From NCBI RefSeq assembly GCF_001310275.1, contig NZ_LGYZ01000030.1, forward strand, positions 1 through 63,739: a stretch of DNA of 63,739 bases. The letters are read 5' to 3'. The notes under the pieces were generated by a model. It made no database searches and was not told the DNA's origin. It saw only the letters and a list, made by a program, of their open reading frames with translations. A program made the translations under genes and the position numbers. The DNA is from Nocardia arizonensis. Its GTDB lineage: Bacteria; Actinomycetota; Actinomycetes; Mycobacteriales; Mycobacteriaceae. Shown here one piece after another: positions 26,943-34,930 of this stretch (the stretch's first letter is position 1; each line of letters opens with the position of its first letter).

Positions 26943-27157
26943 CCGCGGCCGTCACCGTCGCGACGCTCGCCGCCGAGCTCGCCGCCGAACGCGACGCCGC
27001 CGACGACCGGCCGATCGCGGCCGAGGCTGTCGGCGTCGACCCGACGCCCACGGTCCCGCTCTCGCTGCTCGAACTCGTCGACCCGCCTGATGAGGTCGAC
27101 CGCGGCCGTCCCCTGCACGAACTCGACTACGCGCTGCGGATGGGCGGTGCGCGATGA
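26876..27157 (+). CDS. Early phage protein, unknown
   Basis: 93 aa. GAGGAG at 26861-26866 favours the ATG at 26876 over 26867. Begins MQWHVPNVDRRFGRRPK, then an Ala/Asp-rich region and a C-terminal HELDYALRMGG. No recognised domain. It overlaps the next gene by ATGA. Confidence 0.6.
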   Translation: MQWHVPNVDRRFGRRPKHSLGMTAAVTVATLAAELAAERDAADDRPIAAEAVGVDPTPTVPLSLLELVDPPDEVDRGRPLHELDYALRMGGAR

Positions 27158-27378
27158 GCGAGACGACCATTCGCAGCGCCGAGCCCGGCGAGTTGTGCAC
27201 CTGCGGACGGCAAGCCACCGAGGTATTCGAGGGCGGGCCGTTCGGGTCGACCGGCTACTGCGGCCGACCAGACGGCGGCGACAAATCCGGCCCGTGTCGA
27301 TTCTGCGGAGCGCCCCGCGACTCACACGGCGGCCGGTGCCCGAAGTACACCCTTCGCCCCGAGACGGGCGGCCAGTGA
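27154..27378 (+). CDS. Small zinc-ribbon protein
   Basis: 74 aa with four cysteine-containing clusters: CTCGR, YCGRPDG, CRFCGAPRDSHGGRCPKY. The last is a common actinophage zinc-ribbon. Role unknown; coupled to both neighbours. Confidence 0.65.
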   Translation: MSETTIRSAEPGELCTCGRQATEVFEGGPFGSTGYCGRPDGGDKSGPCRFCGAPRDSHGGRCPKYTLRPETGGQ

Positions 27379-27911
27379 TGGGGCCGTATTGCCGCTACTG
27401 CGACCAGCGCTGTTTCGTTCCCGACCCCGCGGGCGGGCCGATCATCCTCGCCACCTGCGCGGCCGGAATGGCGCACGACCTGAAATCGGCCGGGTACGAC
27501 CTCGACCTGGCCCGTATCTACGTCGCGACCCGCGAGGCGGTCGACGCCCTCGTCGTCGCCGAGGCCCCGTCGACCGAACGCCGCGCGACAGCGGCCGACT
27601 TCGCCGCGCTGGCCGCGAGCCTGCGTCTGAGCAGTGGCGGCGGCATGGACGAACGCGGATTCGACCACTCCGACCGCCGCGCGGCCGAGAACCTCGCGCA
27701 ACTGCTCGCCGCCGCCGTGCTGCGCGCGGCACTGGCCGAGCAGGAGCGCGCGCGGCACGTCGAGGAAATCGCCCGCTTGCGCGCCGAGGCCGACACCACG
27801 CAGGCCCGGCACGAGTACACGACATCGCGGCTACGGCGCCGCATCCACCACGGCCGGCGATCCCGCGCCGCGCTGCGCGCATCCATCACCCGAACGGAGA
27901 ACGCATCATGA
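27378..27911 (+). CDS. Early phage protein with N-terminal zinc site and coiled coil
   Basis: 177 aa. N-terminal CRYCDQRCF and a downstream CAAGMAHD form a probable zinc site; residues 95-160 are a helical Ala/Glu/Arg region. The ATG overlaps the upstream stop by one base (TGATG). Family unknown; similar proteins with this beginning are common in actinophage early regions. Confidence 0.65.
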   Translation: MGPYCRYCDQRCFVPDPAGGPIILATCAAGMAHDLKSAGYDLDLARIYVATREAVDALVVAEAPSTERRATAADFAALAASLRLSSGGGMDERGFDHSDRRAAENLAQLLAAAVLRAALAEQERARHVEEIARLRAEADTTQARHEYTTSRLRRRIHHGRRSRAALRASITRTENAS

Positions 27912-28162
27912 GCAGGCCAACCGGACCGACCATGACCGGCGAGAGCTGGGAAGTCGTCGAGCACTCGCGGAAAGCGGTCGCGGGCGTTCTCGACAACCTG
28001 ATCGCGGGTACCGCCGCGTGCCGATGCGGCAACGGCGCGAACTCGCTCAAGCACTACGACGTGGTGTCGATGGTCGCACGCCAGCAGTATTGCCCCGAGG
28101 TGCTCGCCGGCCTGCTCGCCGAGGCTGTGACCCGGCTCGCCGGAACGGCGGCGGGGCAGTGA
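27908..28162 (+). CDS. Early phage protein, unknown
   Basis: 84 aa. Contains CRCGNGANSLKHYDV in the middle and a helical C-terminus (EVLAGLLAEAVTRLAG). Start ATG overlaps the upstream stop (ATGA); the stop overlaps the next GTG. No known domain. Confidence 0.6.
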   Translation: MSRPTGPTMTGESWEVVEHSRKAVAGVLDNLIAGTAACRCGNGANSLKHYDVVSMVARQQYCPEVLAGLLAEAVTRLAGTAAGQ

Positions 28163-28380
28163 GCCCGCTCGCGCACGCCGCGCAGGTTCTCGTCGTCGCC
28201 GCTGCGCTCGTCGTCGTGCTCGGCCTGCTCGGCGCGCAGGCGATCGCCGACCGCGGCGCCGAGTTCGAGGAATACCTCGACATCGTCGACGACGAGGTCG
28301 ACTATCCCGAGCCGGGCGACCCGGCGGGCGAGTGGGACCTCGACGAGTGGGACCCCGATTATCGGGCGGGGGTGGCGTAG
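28159..28380 (+). CDS. Small single-pass membrane protein
   Basis: 73 aa from GTG. One helix (VLVVAAALVVVLGLLGAQAI, about 10-29) and a strongly acidic tail (EFEEYLDIVDDEVDYPEPG and more). An early membrane protein with this charge may act on the host envelope or exclude other phages; not known. Confidence 0.62.
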   Translation: MSPLAHAAQVLVVAAALVVVLGLLGAQAIADRGAEFEEYLDIVDDEVDYPEPGDPAGEWDLDEWDPDYRAGVA

Positions 28381-28817
28381 TGGGCCACTACATGCCCGCG
28401 GGTGATCCGCTCATGCCGAGGTGCATTCGCTGTGATCGCGGGTTGTCCGCGCACCCCGAAGGCGCGCAGGCGCGGCGCGGTAGTCGAATGATGTGCGTCG
28501 ACTGCGTGAAGCACAGCGCCGAGCCGGTCGGCCCGCGCCGAGTCCTTGGACTCACCGCCGGCGACCTCGACCAGATGATCGCGGCGACATGCCGGACCGT
28601 CGACCCCGAACTGTGGTGGGCGTATCGAACATCCGAGGATCACGCCACGGCGAAACGGCTGTGCGCCGGGTGTCCGGTGCGTCGCCTGTGCGTCGCGCAG
28701 GCGTTCGCCTTCGGCGAGAACGTGGGTATCTGGGGCGGGTTCGACATGTCGCACGAGGTCGATGACGCCCGCGAATGGACGCGGTCGGTCGATTGGCCGT
28801 CGGCGGTGGGCGCATGA
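28380..28817 (+). CDS. WhiB-family iron-sulfur regulator (phage-encoded)
   Basis: 145 aa from GTG, overlapping the previous stop by one base. The WhiB domain has the four cluster ligands Cys71, Cys95, Cys98 and Cys104 (CRTVDPELWW, RLCAGCPVRRLC) and the GIWGG turn at 117-120. An additional N-terminal CIRCDR ... CVDC pair could bind zinc. WhiB proteins bind the vegetative sigma factor and alter transcription; mycobacteriophage WhiB proteins are known to inhibit host WhiB2 and block septation or superinfection. Confidence 0.92.
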   Translation: MGHYMPAGDPLMPRCIRCDRGLSAHPEGAQARRGSRMMCVDCVKHSAEPVGPRRVLGLTAGDLDQMIAATCRTVDPELWWAYRTSEDHATAKRLCAGCPVRRLCVAQAFAFGENVGIWGGFDMSHEVDDAREWTRSVDWPSAVGA

Positions 28818-30118
28818 CGCGCATCGGTTCCCTGTTCTCGGGTGCGGGCGGCCTCGACCTCGCCGCCCTCGAGCTGTTCCGCGGCTCGTCGATGGCATGG
28901 CACGCCGAGATCGACCCGGGCGCCTCGCGGGTCCTCGCGTACCACTGGCCGGATACGCCGAACCTCGGATCGGTATCCGAAATCGACTGGCACTCGGTCG
29001 AGCCCGTCGATGTGCTGTGCGGCGGGTTTCCGTGCCAGGACGTGAGCGCCGCCGGTCGTCGCGCCGGTCTGGCCGACGGGACCCGCTCGGGTCTGTGGTC
29101 GCACATGGCCGCCGCAATCGACGTGCTGCGACCGCGGTACGTCCTGATCGAGAACGTTCGGGGGTTGCTCAGTGCACCAGCCATTCGCCGAGTGGAATCC
29201 GCAGGCGCAGACCTGGGACACGTTCGAGGTCGACCTGTTCTCAGGGCGCTCGGCGCCGTACTTGGAGACCTGGCCGACCTCGGGCTCGATGCGGAATGGA
29301 CGTGTGTCCGTGCGTCGGCGGTCGGCGCGTGTCATCGCCGCGAGCGCGCGTTCGTCCTCGCCTACTCTCCCGACGCCTCGCGCGGCGGATGGCAAGGCGT
29401 CGATGACGGCACCGGCGGCGAGACGGCACGTCGAGGACGGAAACGGGTCGCTGGCCGAGGTGCTCGGCTCGACGTTGGACCTGTAACCCTGTTGCCGACG
29501 CCGCGTACTGGGGACGGAGTGAAGGGCGGCCCGAATCAGCGCGGTTCGTCGGGCGACCTCATGCTGCCGTCGGCGGTCGCCCGCTCGGGCGACCGTGCCG
29601 ATGAACTGCTGTTGTCGGGCCTCGCCGTAGCGCACGCCGAGGGTGGACTACTGCCGACCCCGAAGACCACGGACAACCATCACAGCTCACCCGCCGACCT
29701 CAACCGGAACGACCCCGGCCTGCGCGCACTGCCCGGCCTACTACCGACCCCGAGCGCATCGGATAGCACCGGCGGCGGCGCGCATCCCGACAAGCGCGGC
29801 GGGCACATGGTGCAGCTCATCAACGTTGCGTACGCCCCCGAGCGATGGGGGAGATACGCCGACGCGATCGCCCGACAGGAGGCCGTCACCAGGCCCGCCC
29901 CGGAACCAACCGAGCTCAGCCGCACCGGTAACCCGCGCCTCGCCGCGCCGTTCGCTGAATGGATGATGATGTGGCCCGACGGGTGGGTCACCGATCCCGA
30001 CATCGGACTCACTCGGGACGAACAGCTCCACATCATCGGCAACGGCGTGGTACCCGCGCAGGCGGTCGCCGGGTTCCGATACCTGCTGTGCATCGCCGCC
30101 GAGGCGGTGGGCGCGTGA
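28814..30118 (+). CDS. C5-cytosine DNA methyltransferase
   Basis: 434 aa. Motif I GSLFSGAGGLDLA, motif IV with catalytic Cys74 in GGFPCQDVSAAGRR, ENV at 113-115, VGACHRRERAFVLA (motif VIII) near residue 175 and GNGVVPAQA (motif X) near residue 415. Between VIII and X lies an LPTP-rich target region typical of actinophage enzymes. It methylates cytosine in a sequence not predictable here, probably to evade restriction. ATG overlaps the whiB stop. A second protein-like frame lies inside it at 29172-29486. Confidence 0.92.
   Translation: MTRIGSLFSGAGGLDLAALELFRGSSMAWHAEIDPGASRVLAYHWPDTPNLGSVSEIDWHSVEPVDVLCGGFPCQDVSAAGRRAGLADGTRSGLWSHMAAAIDVLRPRYVLIENVRGLLSAPAIRRVESAGADLGHVRGRPVLRALGAVLGDLADLGLDAEWTCVRASAVGACHRRERAFVLAYSPDASRGGWQGVDDGTGGETARRGRKRVAGRGARLDVGPVTLLPTPRTGDGVKGGPNQRGSSGDLMLPSAVARSGDRADELLLSGLAVAHAEGGLLPTPKTTDNHHSSPADLNRNDPGLRALPGLLPTPSASDSTGGGAHPDKRGGHMVQLINVAYAPERWGRYADAIARQEAVTRPAPEPTELSRTGNPRLAAPFAEWMMMWPDGWVTDPDIGLTRDEQLHIIGNGVVPAQAVAGFRYLLCIAAEAVGA
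29172..29486 (+). CDS. Candidate overlapping gene inside the C5 methyltransferase
   Basis: 104 aa in another frame, from GTG. It reads QPFAEWNPQAQTWDTFE, then ETWPTSGSMRNGRVSVR, LPTPRAADGKASM and EDGNGSLAEVLG, wording seen in the variable region of actinophage cytosine methylases. The same bases encode the conserved motif VIII in the main frame. Both frames look protein-like, so this may be a nested gene, a frameshifted remnant of a duplicated target domain, or coincidence. No ribosome site is obvious. Confidence 0.4.
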   Translation: MHQPFAEWNPQAQTWDTFEVDLFSGRSAPYLETWPTSGSMRNGRVSVRRRSARVIAASARSSSPTLPTPRAADGKASMTAPAARRHVEDGNGSLAEVLGSTLDL

Positions 30119-30945
30119 CGGCACCGACCATTCCCGGCGTGTACGCCGGGGTTCCCGAGAAGACATACCACGGCGACCGCGCCTCGCTGTCGTCGAGCGG
30201 CGGGCGCCGCCTGCTCGAGCTCGCCCCGGCCGAATGGCTGTACGAGCGCGACCACCCGGAAGTGCGCGAGCCCACCCCTGACCAGGAATTCGGCACGGCC
30301 GTGCACACGGCCGTGCTCGGCGTCGGCGCGCGCACCGTCGAGGTCAAGGCGAAGGACTGGAAGAAACCCGCCGACCAACAGCGACGGAAGGTGATCCGGG
30401 CGCGCGGCGACGTGCCGCTGCTCTCCCACCAAATCGACACCGTCGAGACCATGGCCGAGGCGGTCCTCAACGACGACGACGCCGGGCCGCTACTGGCGAC
30501 CGGCACGCCCGAACTGAGCGCGTACGGCCACGATCCGGCGACGGGCGTGCTGATGCGCGCCCGAACCGACTGGATGCACGAGCGGCCCGGCGGCCGGATC
30601 GCGGTCGACCTGAAAACGGCCGAATCGTCGAGCCCGGAAGACTTCGCCGCCGAGGTTCGCCGCTGGGCCTACCACGTGCAACAGGCGTGGTACGAGCTCA
30701 CGTTCGCCGAGGCCCGGGTGCCGCTGGATGCGTTCGTGTTCGTCGTCGTCGCGAAACGCCCGCCCCACCTCGTCGCGGTGCACGAACTCAAACCCCGCGT
30801 GGTCGACCTCGGCCGCGACATTACCCGCCGCGCGCTCGATCGGTACGCGCGGTGCATCGAGTCCGACTCGTGGCCGGGGCACGGCCGCGGGTTCCACCAA
30901 ATCGACCTCCCTGATTGGGAATTCAAGAAGGAGTTGCACCGGTGA
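30115..30945 (+). CDS. PD-(D/E)XK exonuclease, RecE/DUF3799-like
   Basis: 276 aa from GTG. The N-terminal SLSSSGGRRLLELAPAEWLY and FGTAVHTAVLG match the RecE/Cas4-type nuclease family; the catalytic residues are probably Asp in ARTDWM and Asp-Leu-Lys in VDLKTAE (about residues 145-170). It should resect double-stranded ends for the annealing protein encoded next. Coupled by GTGA on both sides. Confidence 0.8.
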   Translation: MTAPTIPGVYAGVPEKTYHGDRASLSSSGGRRLLELAPAEWLYERDHPEVREPTPDQEFGTAVHTAVLGVGARTVEVKAKDWKKPADQQRRKVIRARGDVPLLSHQIDTVETMAEAVLNDDDAGPLLATGTPELSAYGHDPATGVLMRARTDWMHERPGGRIAVDLKTAESSSPEDFAAEVRRWAYHVQQAWYELTFAEARVPLDAFVFVVVAKRPPHLVAVHELKPRVVDLGRDITRRALDRYARCIESDSWPGHGRGFHQIDLPDWEFKKELHR

Positions 30946-32171
30946 CAACCGCAATCGCTGTCCCCGAGCCCGTCGAGGCGACCCTGGTCGCATTGCCGTC
31001 GGACCCGCTCGGCACGCTGGATCGCTACCTCGTGGCGATGGTCAAGGCGCGCGAGTTCGCCGACGTGGTGTGCATGACGCCCATGGTGCCGAAGTTCTAC
31101 CAGGGCAATCCGAAAGCGGCGACGGTCGCGGTTCTGCATGGCGCTGAGCTCGGCCTCAACCCGTTGCAGGCGCTGCAGCAGGTGTTCGTGGTCCACGGAA
31201 CGCCCGCCATCTACGCCCGTACCATGGTCGCCCTGTTGAAGAATCGCGGGTTCCGTTTCCGCACCGTCGAATCCGGGCCGACGCGCGTCGTGTTCGTCGG
31301 CACCTCGCCCGACGGCGTCGAGTCCGAGCCGAGTACGTGGACGATCGAGCGCGCCGACAAGGCGGGCTATATCCCGAAGGTCGACCCCGGTACCGGTGAG
31401 TACGCCGTGAACAAGAACGGCAACCTCATCGGGAACGAAAAGTACATCACCGAGCCCGAAAACATGTTGTGGGCCAAGGCCGCCGCCGAGGTGTGCCGCC
31501 GACTCGCGCCCGACGTGCTGCTCGGCATCTCGCGCACCGTCGAGGACATCGAGAGCGAGCCCGAGCCGGTCCGCGTGCGGTCCGAGCGAGTGTCGCCGGC
31601 CGAGGCACTCGCCGCTGCGAGTGCGGCGGTCGAATCGTCGGACGCCGCCGAGACGGTCAAGAACTGGACGCCGCCCGCCGAGGAAACGGCACCGACCGCA
31701 CCGGAGGAACCCGCCGACCAGGCCCCCGCCGCCTCGCCGCCGATGACCAAGATTCAGCAGCGCAAGGTCGCCCGCCTGCTCGGCGAGCGCGGCGTTTCCG
31801 GCGCCCCCTCGATCCTCGCCGAAATCGGGCGATTCCTCGGGCGCGAGGTCACCTCGGGCGCCGAGGTGACCCGCGACGAGGCGATTCGTCTGCTCGAACA
31901 CCTCGAGGCCGAGCCGCCCGAGGCCGCCTCGCAGAAAGTCGGAAAACAGGACACGGCGCAGGTCAAGGCCACGGCCGAGCAGGTCGACGCGCTCGTGGCG
32001 GCGCTCGTTCGCGACAACGTGACCGACGAGGCCGCGCGTCTGGACTGGGCGCGCAACGCCGCCCGCCGACCGCTCGACGCACTCGCCGACCTCACCGGGC
32101 AAGAGGCCGAGGACATGACCGCGTTCCTCACCGCCGCGCAGGCCGCCGACACGAACGAGGCGAACCAGTGA
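30942..32171 (+). CDS. RecT-family single-strand annealing protein
   Basis: 409 aa. The N-terminal 210 residues have RecT features: GTLDRYLVAMVKAREFADV, NPKAATVAVLHGAELGLNPLQA, and TEPENMLWAKAAAEVCRRLAPDV. The rest is an acidic linker and helical C-terminal region of unknown role. Works with the preceding nuclease in phage recombination. GTG overlaps the upstream stop. Confidence 0.85.
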   Translation: MTTAIAVPEPVEATLVALPSDPLGTLDRYLVAMVKAREFADVVCMTPMVPKFYQGNPKAATVAVLHGAELGLNPLQALQQVFVVHGTPAIYARTMVALLKNRGFRFRTVESGPTRVVFVGTSPDGVESEPSTWTIERADKAGYIPKVDPGTGEYAVNKNGNLIGNEKYITEPENMLWAKAAAEVCRRLAPDVLLGISRTVEDIESEPEPVRVRSERVSPAEALAAASAAVESSDAAETVKNWTPPAEETAPTAPEEPADQAPAASPPMTKIQQRKVARLLGERGVSGAPSILAEIGRFLGREVTSGAEVTRDEAIRLLEHLEAEPPEAASQKVGKQDTAQVKATAEQVDALVAALVRDNVTDEAARLDWARNAARRPLDALADLTGQEAEDMTAFLTAAQAADTNEANQ

Positions 32172-32455
32172 GCGAACACGCACGCGAGGCGGCGGCGTTG
32201 CTGCTCGACCTCGACGCGAATTCCGAACTGTGGCCGGACCTCACCGCGCCGATGCTCATCGCGCAGCGCGCCAACATCGCCGCCCTGCTCGCGATCGCCG
32301 AACACCTCGGCGAGCTCATCGAGCAACAGAAGATCGCGAACGCGATGCACGGCATTGGCCATATGGGCGTGCTCAACAGCGACGCCGAACTCCGACCCGC
32401 CCGCGAGGCGGTCCGCCGCCTGCTCGGCCTCGATCCCACCACCGAGAGGCAGTGA
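32168..32455 (+). CDS. Small helical phage protein, unknown
   Basis: 95 aa from GTG. Almost entirely helical (HAREAAALLLDLDANSELW, NIAALLAIAEHLGELIEQQK). Encoded between RecT and a clamp-like protein, so probably a replication accessory. No recognised family. Confidence 0.6.
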   Translation: MSEHAREAAALLLDLDANSELWPDLTAPMLIAQRANIAALLAIAEHLGELIEQQKIANAMHGIGHMGVLNSDAELRPAREAVRRLLGLDPTTERQ

Positions 32456-32457
32456 CC

Positions 32458-33213
32458 ATGCACGAGAGCGTGATCGTCGGCACCGGCGATTTCCGGCAAG
32501 CCCTCATGTCGGTACGGGTGCACGCCAGCACCGACAAGGAATCGCCGGCGGTGCACCGCGTACGGCTGCAACTCGGCCGCCAACACCTGACCGTGTGCGC
32601 CTCGGACCGATTCACGTGCGCGCTCGCGATCGTGTCCCTGTGGGGCGATAAGCCGCCCGGCGGATACCACGTGATCGGCGTCGAGTTGCTGCCCGACGAC
32701 GTGACGAAAATCCTCGGAATCTTCAAGGGTGGAAAGGAATCCGTGGGCGAGGGTGTCTCGCCCGAGAATCTGCTACGCCTCGAGGTGCTCGACGAACACC
32801 TGCGTATTACCGACTGCTCGGGCATGATCGACGGCCGCGCGCTGCAAATCCCGCGACTGTCGGCCGAGGACTCGGCGCTCGCGGCCGTCGCGCAGCAGAT
32901 CGAGGCCGTACACCAGTCGCCCCACCGAACCATCGACGACATGGCCGTATCGGGCGACATGATCGCCCGATTCCGCGAGGCGTCCAAGGCGTACGGCGCA
33001 CCGCTGCTCATCGAGGGCCGCGGCGTCCCGTCGCCGTCGCTGCTCGTGCGGTGCGGCGAGAGTTTCCTCGGCGTGATGGCCTCGCGCGAGCTCACCGCCG
33101 ACCGTCGCGAGCGCCTCGACGAGTACGCCTCGGGATGGCAGCAACGCCTGCCTGGCATCGTGTTCGAGGCGCGCACGATCGCGGCCGAGTACGCGGGCGA
33201 GGCCGAGTCATGA
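32458..33213 (+). CDS. Sliding-clamp (DnaN)-like phage protein, tentative
   Basis: 251 aa. Beta-rich, with VHRVRLQLGRQHLTVCASDR (compare the TD-like first-domain pattern of beta clamps), RLEVLDEHLRITD and LLVRCGESFLGVMA. It is shorter than bacterial DnaN (about 370 aa), consistent with a two-domain phage version. The call is based on pattern only. It would tether polymerase or recombination proteins to DNA. ATG two bases after the upstream stop. Confidence 0.5.
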   Translation: MHESVIVGTGDFRQALMSVRVHASTDKESPAVHRVRLQLGRQHLTVCASDRFTCALAIVSLWGDKPPGGYHVIGVELLPDDVTKILGIFKGGKESVGEGVSPENLLRLEVLDEHLRITDCSGMIDGRALQIPRLSAEDSALAAVAQQIEAVHQSPHRTIDDMAVSGDMIARFREASKAYGAPLLIEGRGVPSPSLLVRCGESFLGVMASRELTADRRERLDEYASGWQQRLPGIVFEARTIAAEYAGEAES

Positions 33214-33440
33214 CCGCGCCCGAGCCGGTCCCGGCCGATCGGGTGGCCCGCGTTCTGCGCGACGCCACCCGATACACGGCCGTTGCCCTGCTCATCGGGC
33301 ACGACCCCGACGACCCCGACGCCCTGTTTATCGACGAGGTACGCAATCCGTCGCGTGAGCTCGCCGACCGCGAGCTCGCCGAGACGCTGCGCCAGTTCGC
33401 CGACCGGCTCGACGCCCGCGCGCAGCAGGCGGGGCAGTGA
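33210..33440 (+). CDS. Small phage protein, unknown
   Basis: 76 aa. A VARVLRDATRYTAVALLIGH stretch and a helical C-terminus. ATGA overlaps at the start and GTGA at the end. Nothing in it is recognised. Confidence 0.58.
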   Translation: MTAPEPVPADRVARVLRDATRYTAVALLIGHDPDDPDALFIDEVRNPSRELADRELAETLRQFADRLDARAQQAGQ

Positions 33441-33892
33441 GAACCGCGCCGGTTGTCCTATCCGAACTGGACGCCCGCCACTCGTGGACGTTCGTGCTGT
33501 CAACCCCGTGGAGGCGCGTTGTGGATTCAGTCTCGGGCGCGACGCGCCATATGGTCCCGGTAGACCGGTTCGAGTGGGAACGGATCGCCCGGCGCGTTCA
33601 AATGCACAGCACGACAAAGTTTCTCGCGCTCATGCTGGCGACCTACGCGGACAGCGACGGGACGCGCATTCGCCCCGGCGTCGAGCGCCTGGCGCTCGTG
33701 ATGTGCGTATCGGAGAAGACCGTCAAGCGCGCGTTCGCCGATCTGCGCGCACTCGGCCTCGTCGAGCGAACCAAACAGGGCAACCGGCACCGCGGCCTCG
33801 CCGATGAATACCGGCTCACCGTGCCCTCGACGCTGCTCGATCACCCGATGCTCGATCCGAACGAGACGGCGATTTCTGGGGGTCAGTCATGA
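33437..33892 (+). CDS. Helix-turn-helix replication-initiator-like protein
   Basis: 151 aa. HTH_36-type winged helix around residues 50-120: TTKFLALMLATYADSDGTRI, RPGVERLALVMCVSEKTVKR, AFADLRALGLVERTKQG. Phage proteins with this helix (analogues of lambda O) recognise the origin. The first palindromic iteron overlaps its stop codon and the following gene carries the array. GTG start overlaps the upstream stop. Confidence 0.75.
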   Translation: MRTAPVVLSELDARHSWTFVLSTPWRRVVDSVSGATRHMVPVDRFEWERIARRVQMHSTTKFLALMLATYADSDGTRIRPGVERLALVMCVSEKTVKRAFADLRALGLVERTKQGNRHRGLADEYRLTVPSTLLDHPMLDPNETAISGGQS

Positions 33893-34210
33893 CCCCCAGA
33901 GTTGCCGGGATCGCCCGGACTCCACGGGGCACCGGCGACCCGTGGACAGACGGAACTACCTCGGGTCCGGGGGTCACCGGTGACCCCCGGAGTTATCCAC
34001 AGGTTGTGAGTCTGGGGGTCAACGGCGACCCCTGTTCGGGCGCTCTCCCGAAATGTCTGGGGGTCATCTGGTCCGAGTCTGGGGGTCATCTGAGCCATGT
34101 CTGGGGGTCACCGGTGACCCCCCACCAACCCATACCAACCACAACCAGAAAAACCCGCGTGGCTGAGTACCGAACGCAACTCACGACCGCGCGAGCCGGG
34201 CTGTGGACAA
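33875..34210. other. Candidate phage replication origin: iterons plus DnaA boxes
   Basis: TCTGGGGGTCA (or TCCGGGGGTCA) occurs six times on the plus strand, starting at 33875, 33966, 34011, 34056, 34078 and 34100; the last three are exactly 22 bp apart. Reverse copies at 33890, 33981 and about 34113 make palindromes, one of them a perfect 26-bp palindrome at 33966-33991. TTATCCACA (33993-34001) and the reverse of TTGTCCACA (34202-34210) are perfect DnaA-box matches. The layout resembles lambda ori inside gene O. Confidence 0.75.
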
Positions 34211-34215
34211 CATGA
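33889..34215 (+). CDS. Continuation of the replication region, reading through iterons
   Basis: 108 aa. ATG overlaps the preceding stop (ATGA). The protein is low-complexity: GDPWTDG, GVTGDPRSYP, LGVNGDPC, SGGHLSHVWGSPVTP, then a basic tail. Similar repetitive tails are common in actinophage replication proteins. Its sequence may be dictated by the DNA repeats that it crosses rather than by a protein need. The stop overlaps the next ATG. Confidence 0.5.
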   Translation: MTPRVAGIARTPRGTGDPWTDGTTSGPGVTGDPRSYPQVVSLGVNGDPCSGALPKCLGVIWSESGGHLSHVWGSPVTPHQPIPTTTRKTRVAEYRTQLTTARAGLWTT

Positions 34216-34439
34216 CTCGCTACGACCGCACCGGCGAACCCGAGGACACCTCGGCACCGTGGCATGACTCCCGGTGCCGCCGCGGATGGCTCGGCGAGGA
34301 CGACGAGGCCCGTCCGATTCCGTGCCCCGTGTGCAAACCGTGGACCCGCGGCGAACGCCACGAAATCAACCAGTCATCCCCAAGCCTGCGCGCACAGCAG
34401 GCCATAGCAGCAGCAGACCGCAAGGAGCAACACCGATGA
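34212..34439 (+). CDS. Small zinc-site protein
   Basis: 75 aa. SRCRRGWLGEDDEARPIPCPVC has C, then CPVC, a short zinc-knuckle. ATGA coupling with both neighbours. Common in actinophage early regions; function unknown. Confidence 0.6.
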   Translation: MTRYDRTGEPEDTSAPWHDSRCRRGWLGEDDEARPIPCPVCKPWTRGERHEINQSSPSLRAQQAIAAADRKEQHR

Positions 34440-34930
34440 CACGCACATTCGAGTTTCACCGCGACGAGGACGTGACGGGCTACAGCGGTACCGGTGTGGT
34501 CGCCGACGGCGCCATGTTCGACGACGGAACCGCCGTCGTGCGCTGGCGAGGCGAACGCCGCTCGACCGTCGTGTGGCCCTCGATCGAGGACGCGATCGCC
34601 GTGCACGGCCACGACGGCGCGACCCGACTCGTCTGGACGGACAACGTCGAGCCGGACCTCGCGCGCCGCATCGTCGTCGACGACGAGGCCCGGGCGCTGC
34701 GCATCGACGACCGCGAATTTCCGTGGGTACTGGGCGCCGATGGCCCCCGCATCGAGACGCCTCGCCCCGGCGAAATCGTCGTGTGGGCGCCGATTCTCGC
34801 CAGCGAGGCCGCGCTGTACGTCCCCGCGGGCCTCACGGCCGAACAGCGGGCATGGACGCTCGACGCGCGCGGCACCGTCTCGACCGCGACAGTCCGGCCC
34901 GATGACCAGGAGGCCGCCGAACGTGTCTGA
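34436..34930 (+). CDS. Phage protein of unknown function
   Basis: 164 aa. Two parts: beta-rich 1-80 (GTGVVADGAMFDDGTAVVRW, WPSIEDAIAVHGHDG) and an acidic C-terminal half. No signal peptide, no membrane helix, no recognised motif. Start ATG overlaps the upstream stop. Confidence 0.6.
   Translation: MTRTFEFHRDEDVTGYSGTGVVADGAMFDDGTAVVRWRGERRSTVVWPSIEDAIAVHGHDGATRLVWTDNVEPDLARRIVVDDEARALRIDDREFPWVLGADGPRIETPRPGEIVVWAPILASEAALYVPAGLTAEQRAWTLDARGTVSTATVRPDDQEAAERV

Noticed and set aside
30669..32183. 504-codon open frame opposite recT
   Set aside because: High-GC shadow; the plus-strand frame is coupled to its neighbours and has RecT motifs.
33883..34098. Minus-strand frame of GDP/VTG repeats as a gene
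   Set aside because: The iteron palindromes make both strands look alike; no start context, and coupling favours the plus strand.
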